Below, in pieces: positions 16,153 to 18,150 of a stretch of DNA of 18,150 nt. Positions within the stretch are counted from its first letter, which is position 1. The number at the start of each line of letters is the position of its first letter. This stretch comes from Deltaproteobacteria bacterium RIFOXYD12_FULL_50_9. Lineage in GTDB: Bacteria; Desulfobacterota; Desulfobulbia; Desulfobulbales; CALZHT01. The position numbers and the translations under genes were made by a program. The stretch is from positions 1 through 18,150 of the forward strand of contig MGTA01000235.1 of NCBI GenBank assembly GCA_001799225.1. The letters run 5' to 3'. The notes beneath the pieces were generated by a model. The model did no database searches. It was not told the DNA's origin and worked only from the letters and a program-made list of their open reading frames with translations.

Positions 16153-16701
16153 ATGAAAATTGCCGAAAATGCTTACGTCGCCATGAATTACTGCCTTACC
16201 CTGGACTCAGGGGAAGAGGTCGACCGCTCAGAAGAGGGCTCGCCGCTTGGTTTCATCTTCGGCCGTGGCCAGATTATTCCCGGCCTTGAAAAGAAGCTGA
16301 TGGGAATGGTTAAGGGCGATTCGGCCCGGGTTACCGTGGAACCTGAGGACGGCTACGGAGTTGTGCAAGATGAGATGCGCCAGGAAATCCCGCGCAGCCA
16401 GTTTCCGCCCGATGCCGATGTCCAGCCCGGCGTCTTTCAGGCCCATGGCCCCAATGGTCCGATCGTCTTTGAAATTATCTCGATAACCGATGACATGGTC
16501 CTTGCCGACTTCAACCATCCTCTGGCCGGCAAACGACTGCATTTTGACATTACAGTCACTGAAGTCCGGGAGGCCCACCCGGAAGAACTTGTTGAAGCGA
16601 CCGATTCCTGCGGTTGCGGTTGTTCTTCCTCCGACAGTCAGCAAGATTGTGGCTGTTCTTCCGACAAGAAAGAAGGCTGTGGCAGCGGTTGCAACTGCTG
16701 A
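16153..16701 (+). CDS. slyD: SlyD-type FKBP peptidyl-prolyl isomerase with Cys-rich tail
   Basis: This is a cytoplasmic 182-residue FKBP-fold prolyl isomerase and chaperone. The FKBP half-domain is seen at both ends of the core (YCLTLDSGEEVD, PLGFIFGRGQIIPGLEKKL, then FNHPLAGKRLHFDITV). The inserted flap chaperone domain (about 70-125, EPEDGYG, FPPDADVQPG) lies between, as in SlyD. The last 30 residues (153-182) hold eight cysteines in CGCGC, CGC, CGSGC and CNC groups and no histidine. E. coli SlyD has a His-rich nickel-binding tail used in hydrogenase maturation, so a thiolate-type metal site is likely here but unproven. AAGGAG at 16137-16142 gives a strong ribosome binding site. Confidence 0.93.
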   Translation: MKIAENAYVAMNYCLTLDSGEEVDRSEEGSPLGFIFGRGQIIPGLEKKLMGMVKGDSARVTVEPEDGYGVVQDEMRQEIPRSQFPPDADVQPGVFQAHGPNGPIVFEIISITDDMVLADFNHPLAGKRLHFDITVTEVREAHPEELVEATDSCGCGCSSSDSQQDCGCSSDKKEGCGSGCNC

Positions 16702-16873
16702 TTCTCCTCCTGGCCCTTCCCCCGGGACACTGTTGATCAGCTGAAACGGGGGGGCGCAAACAGGATGGAACATTGTACATGGGTCGTGTTCGCTTACATT
16801 TAAAACCCAAACATTGACTTCTTTTGGGGGTTATCAGTACGTTATCGCATGAGACCGCTCGACCTTTGAGAAC

Positions 16874-18150
16874 ATGTTGACCTCTATCCGAAATCTGCGA
16901 TTTTCAACTAAAGTCTTTCTAGGAATCTTCTTACCCCTCTTACTGGTCAGTCTTACCCTCGGCTCTCACCTGATTCAAACCATTAGAGAAAACGCCCAGT
17001 CCCGTCTTAACGAAAAAGGTAAAGTCCTAAGTAAACTGCTCTCCAATCTCAGTCTGATTCCGATCCTTACTTACGATTACGGCTCGCTTGAATCATATAT
17101 CAAAGATGTTTTGGAAGATCAGGAGATCGTCTATGCCGTGATCAAAAACAGAGACGGCAAGCCTCTTATCACTACAAAACAGAGAGCAGCAACCGAAAAC
17201 CTTTCTGATATCCGTATCTATTCCAGTCTGATCATGGGAAACGATACGGTTTTGGGCACTGTTGAAATAGGCCTTTCGACTGAACGTTATCAAGCCGATC
17301 TGCAGAGAAGTCTCATGGTTTTTTCAATCGTCGCCTTTGCTACAGTTGGACTCTGTCTACTGCTCTCCTATATAATCTCACAAGCGACTACCCGCCCATT
17401 GAGAAAAATCGTCAAGGCCATGAAACTGGTTGAGAAAGGCGATTTCAGTATCAGACAAAACATCCGGAGTACGGACGAAATAGGGCTGCTGGCAAAAGGG
17501 TTCAACGAAATGTTGGACGAGATTGAAAACCGTGACAAGGCCCTTGAACAATACCAGCAGAACTTGGAATTCCAGGTAAATGAGCGGACAGCAGAACTTA
17601 ATGAGGCCAACCGCAATCTGCAGAGGGAACTGGCCGAAAGACGGCAGGTTGAAGCCGCACTCCTCAGATCAAAAGAGTTTTCAGAGACTGTTTTGAACAG
17701 CATGGTGGATGCCATTTCCATCATTGATGTCCATGATTTTACAATTGTCAGCGCCAACCGCGAATTTCTTTCCAGGTACAATCTCACCCTGCCGGAAGTT
17801 GTCGGCAGGAAATGCTATGAAGTCACCCATAATGCTGCTGAGCCATGCTCCCAGCCCGACCATGTCTGCCCCCTCAATGCTACGCTGACGTCCGGCGAGC
17901 ACTTTGTCGTGGAACACATCCACTTGCATGACAGCAAGCCGGAGTATGCCGAGGTATCCACATCTCCAATTCTGGATGAACAGGGCAGAGTGGTGCAGGT
18001 AGTGCATGTCGCCAAAAATATTACCGACCGTAAGCTCATCGAACAAAAGATGATAGAAGCGCGCCAGACGGCTGAGACAACCAGTCGACTCAAATCCGAG
18101 TTCCTGGCCAACATGAGTCATGAAATCCGCACCCCGATGAATGGGATCAT
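16874..18150 (+). CDS. Membrane sensor histidine kinase, 3'-partial
   Basis: The frame is open from ATG 16874 to the right edge (425 residues visible). In order: a membrane helix (about 13-30); a short periplasmic sensor region (about 31-145, with YDYGSLESYIKDVLED and YAVIKNRDGKPL, like single CACHE-type domains); a second helix (about 148-168); HAMP (about 170-222, TRPLRKIV, TDEIGLLAKGFNEM); a coiled coil (about 225-268); PAS (about 270-390, ending AKNITDRK); and the HisKA start with His416 in FLANMSHEIRTPMNGI. That HisKA type often precedes HATPase_c and receiver domains, so a hybrid kinase is likely. The PAS domain has Cys314, Cys325 and Cys332 (CX10CX6C, followed by PL). The ribosome binding site is weak (TTGAG at 16866-16870). 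The 172 bp upstream hold no clear terminator or promoter. Confidence 0.9.
   Translation, partial: MLTSIRNLRFSTKVFLGIFLPLLLVSLTLGSHLIQTIRENAQSRLNEKGKVLSKLLSNLSLIPILTYDYGSLESYIKDVLEDQEIVYAVIKNRDGKPLITTKQRAATENLSDIRIYSSLIMGNDTVLGTVEIGLSTERYQADLQRSLMVFSIVAFATVGLCLLLSYIISQATTRPLRKIVKAMKLVEKGDFSIRQNIRSTDEIGLLAKGFNEMLDEIENRDKALEQYQQNLEFQVNERTAELNEANRNLQRELAERRQVEAALLRSKEFSETVLNSMVDAISIIDVHDFTIVSANREFLSRYNLTLPEVVGRKCYEVTHNAAEPCSQPDHVCPLNATLTSGEHFVVEHIHLHDSKPEYAEVSTSPILDEQGRVVQVVHVAKNITDRKLIEQKMIEARQTAETTSRLKSEFLANMSHEIRTPMNGI

Noticed and set aside
16814..16843. TTGACT followed by TACGTT as a promoter for the second kinase
   Set aside because: The -10 matches only half of the consensus; too weak to list as a feature.

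Overview
The window looks like chromosome of a Gram-negative, anaerobic or metal/sulfur-metabolising bacterium of the former Deltaproteobacteria (Desulfobacterota/Desulfuromonadota type). This is inferred from the gene set, not from a marker gene: a PEP-CTERM surface protein, long PKD/Ig-like repeat proteins, a PflX-type radical SAM protein, a YkgJ-type cysteine-cluster protein, a NapH-like membrane ferredoxin, a CHASE4 kinase and a SlyD with a cysteine tail. There are no rRNA or tRNA genes, insertion sequences, CRISPR arrays or phage genes.

Region 1 (1-8200) is an extracellular or surface-protein locus. A gene cut by the left window edge encodes eight PKD domains followed by six near-identical 103-residue Ig-like repeats. 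At DNA level these are two tandem arrays with exact periods of 261 and 309 bp. A perfect 18-bp-stem terminator follows, then a short decayed copy of the 309-bp unit. After an AT-rich gap comes a near-consensus sigma-54 (-24/-12) promoter, a PEP-CTERM protein gene, and a second large secreted protein (PKD-like, probable alpha/alpha-toroid, PKD, PKD, Fn3-like). The last two genes are 69 bp apart, probably form one operon, and end at a GC-rich terminator. The promoter type suggests that this surface operon is switched on by an enhancer-binding activator, as described for PEP-CTERM genes under PrsK/PrsR control in other bacteria.

Region 2 (8200-11000) holds a small exported protein that appears to join a secretin-type STN domain to a PDZ domain, followed 27 bp later by a CstA-family carbon-starvation/peptide transporter that probably starts at TTG.

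Region 3 (11000-13700) is redox related. A YkgJ-type cysteine-cluster gene (minus) and a PflX-type radical SAM gene (plus) diverge from a short shared region. REP-like palindromes separate the radical SAM gene from a convergent NapH-like polytopic 4Fe-4S protein (minus). A perfect TTGAC-N4-GTCAA palindrome of the FNR/CRP family type lies just upstream of the latter.

Region 4 (13700-18150) is signalling and folding. It has an orphan CHASE4-HAMP-PAS histidine kinase, a terminator, a SlyD-type FKBP prolyl isomerase with a metal-binding-like cysteine tail, and a second membrane histidine kinase cut by the right edge, whose PAS domain carries a CX10CX6C cysteine motif. No response regulator lies within the window.
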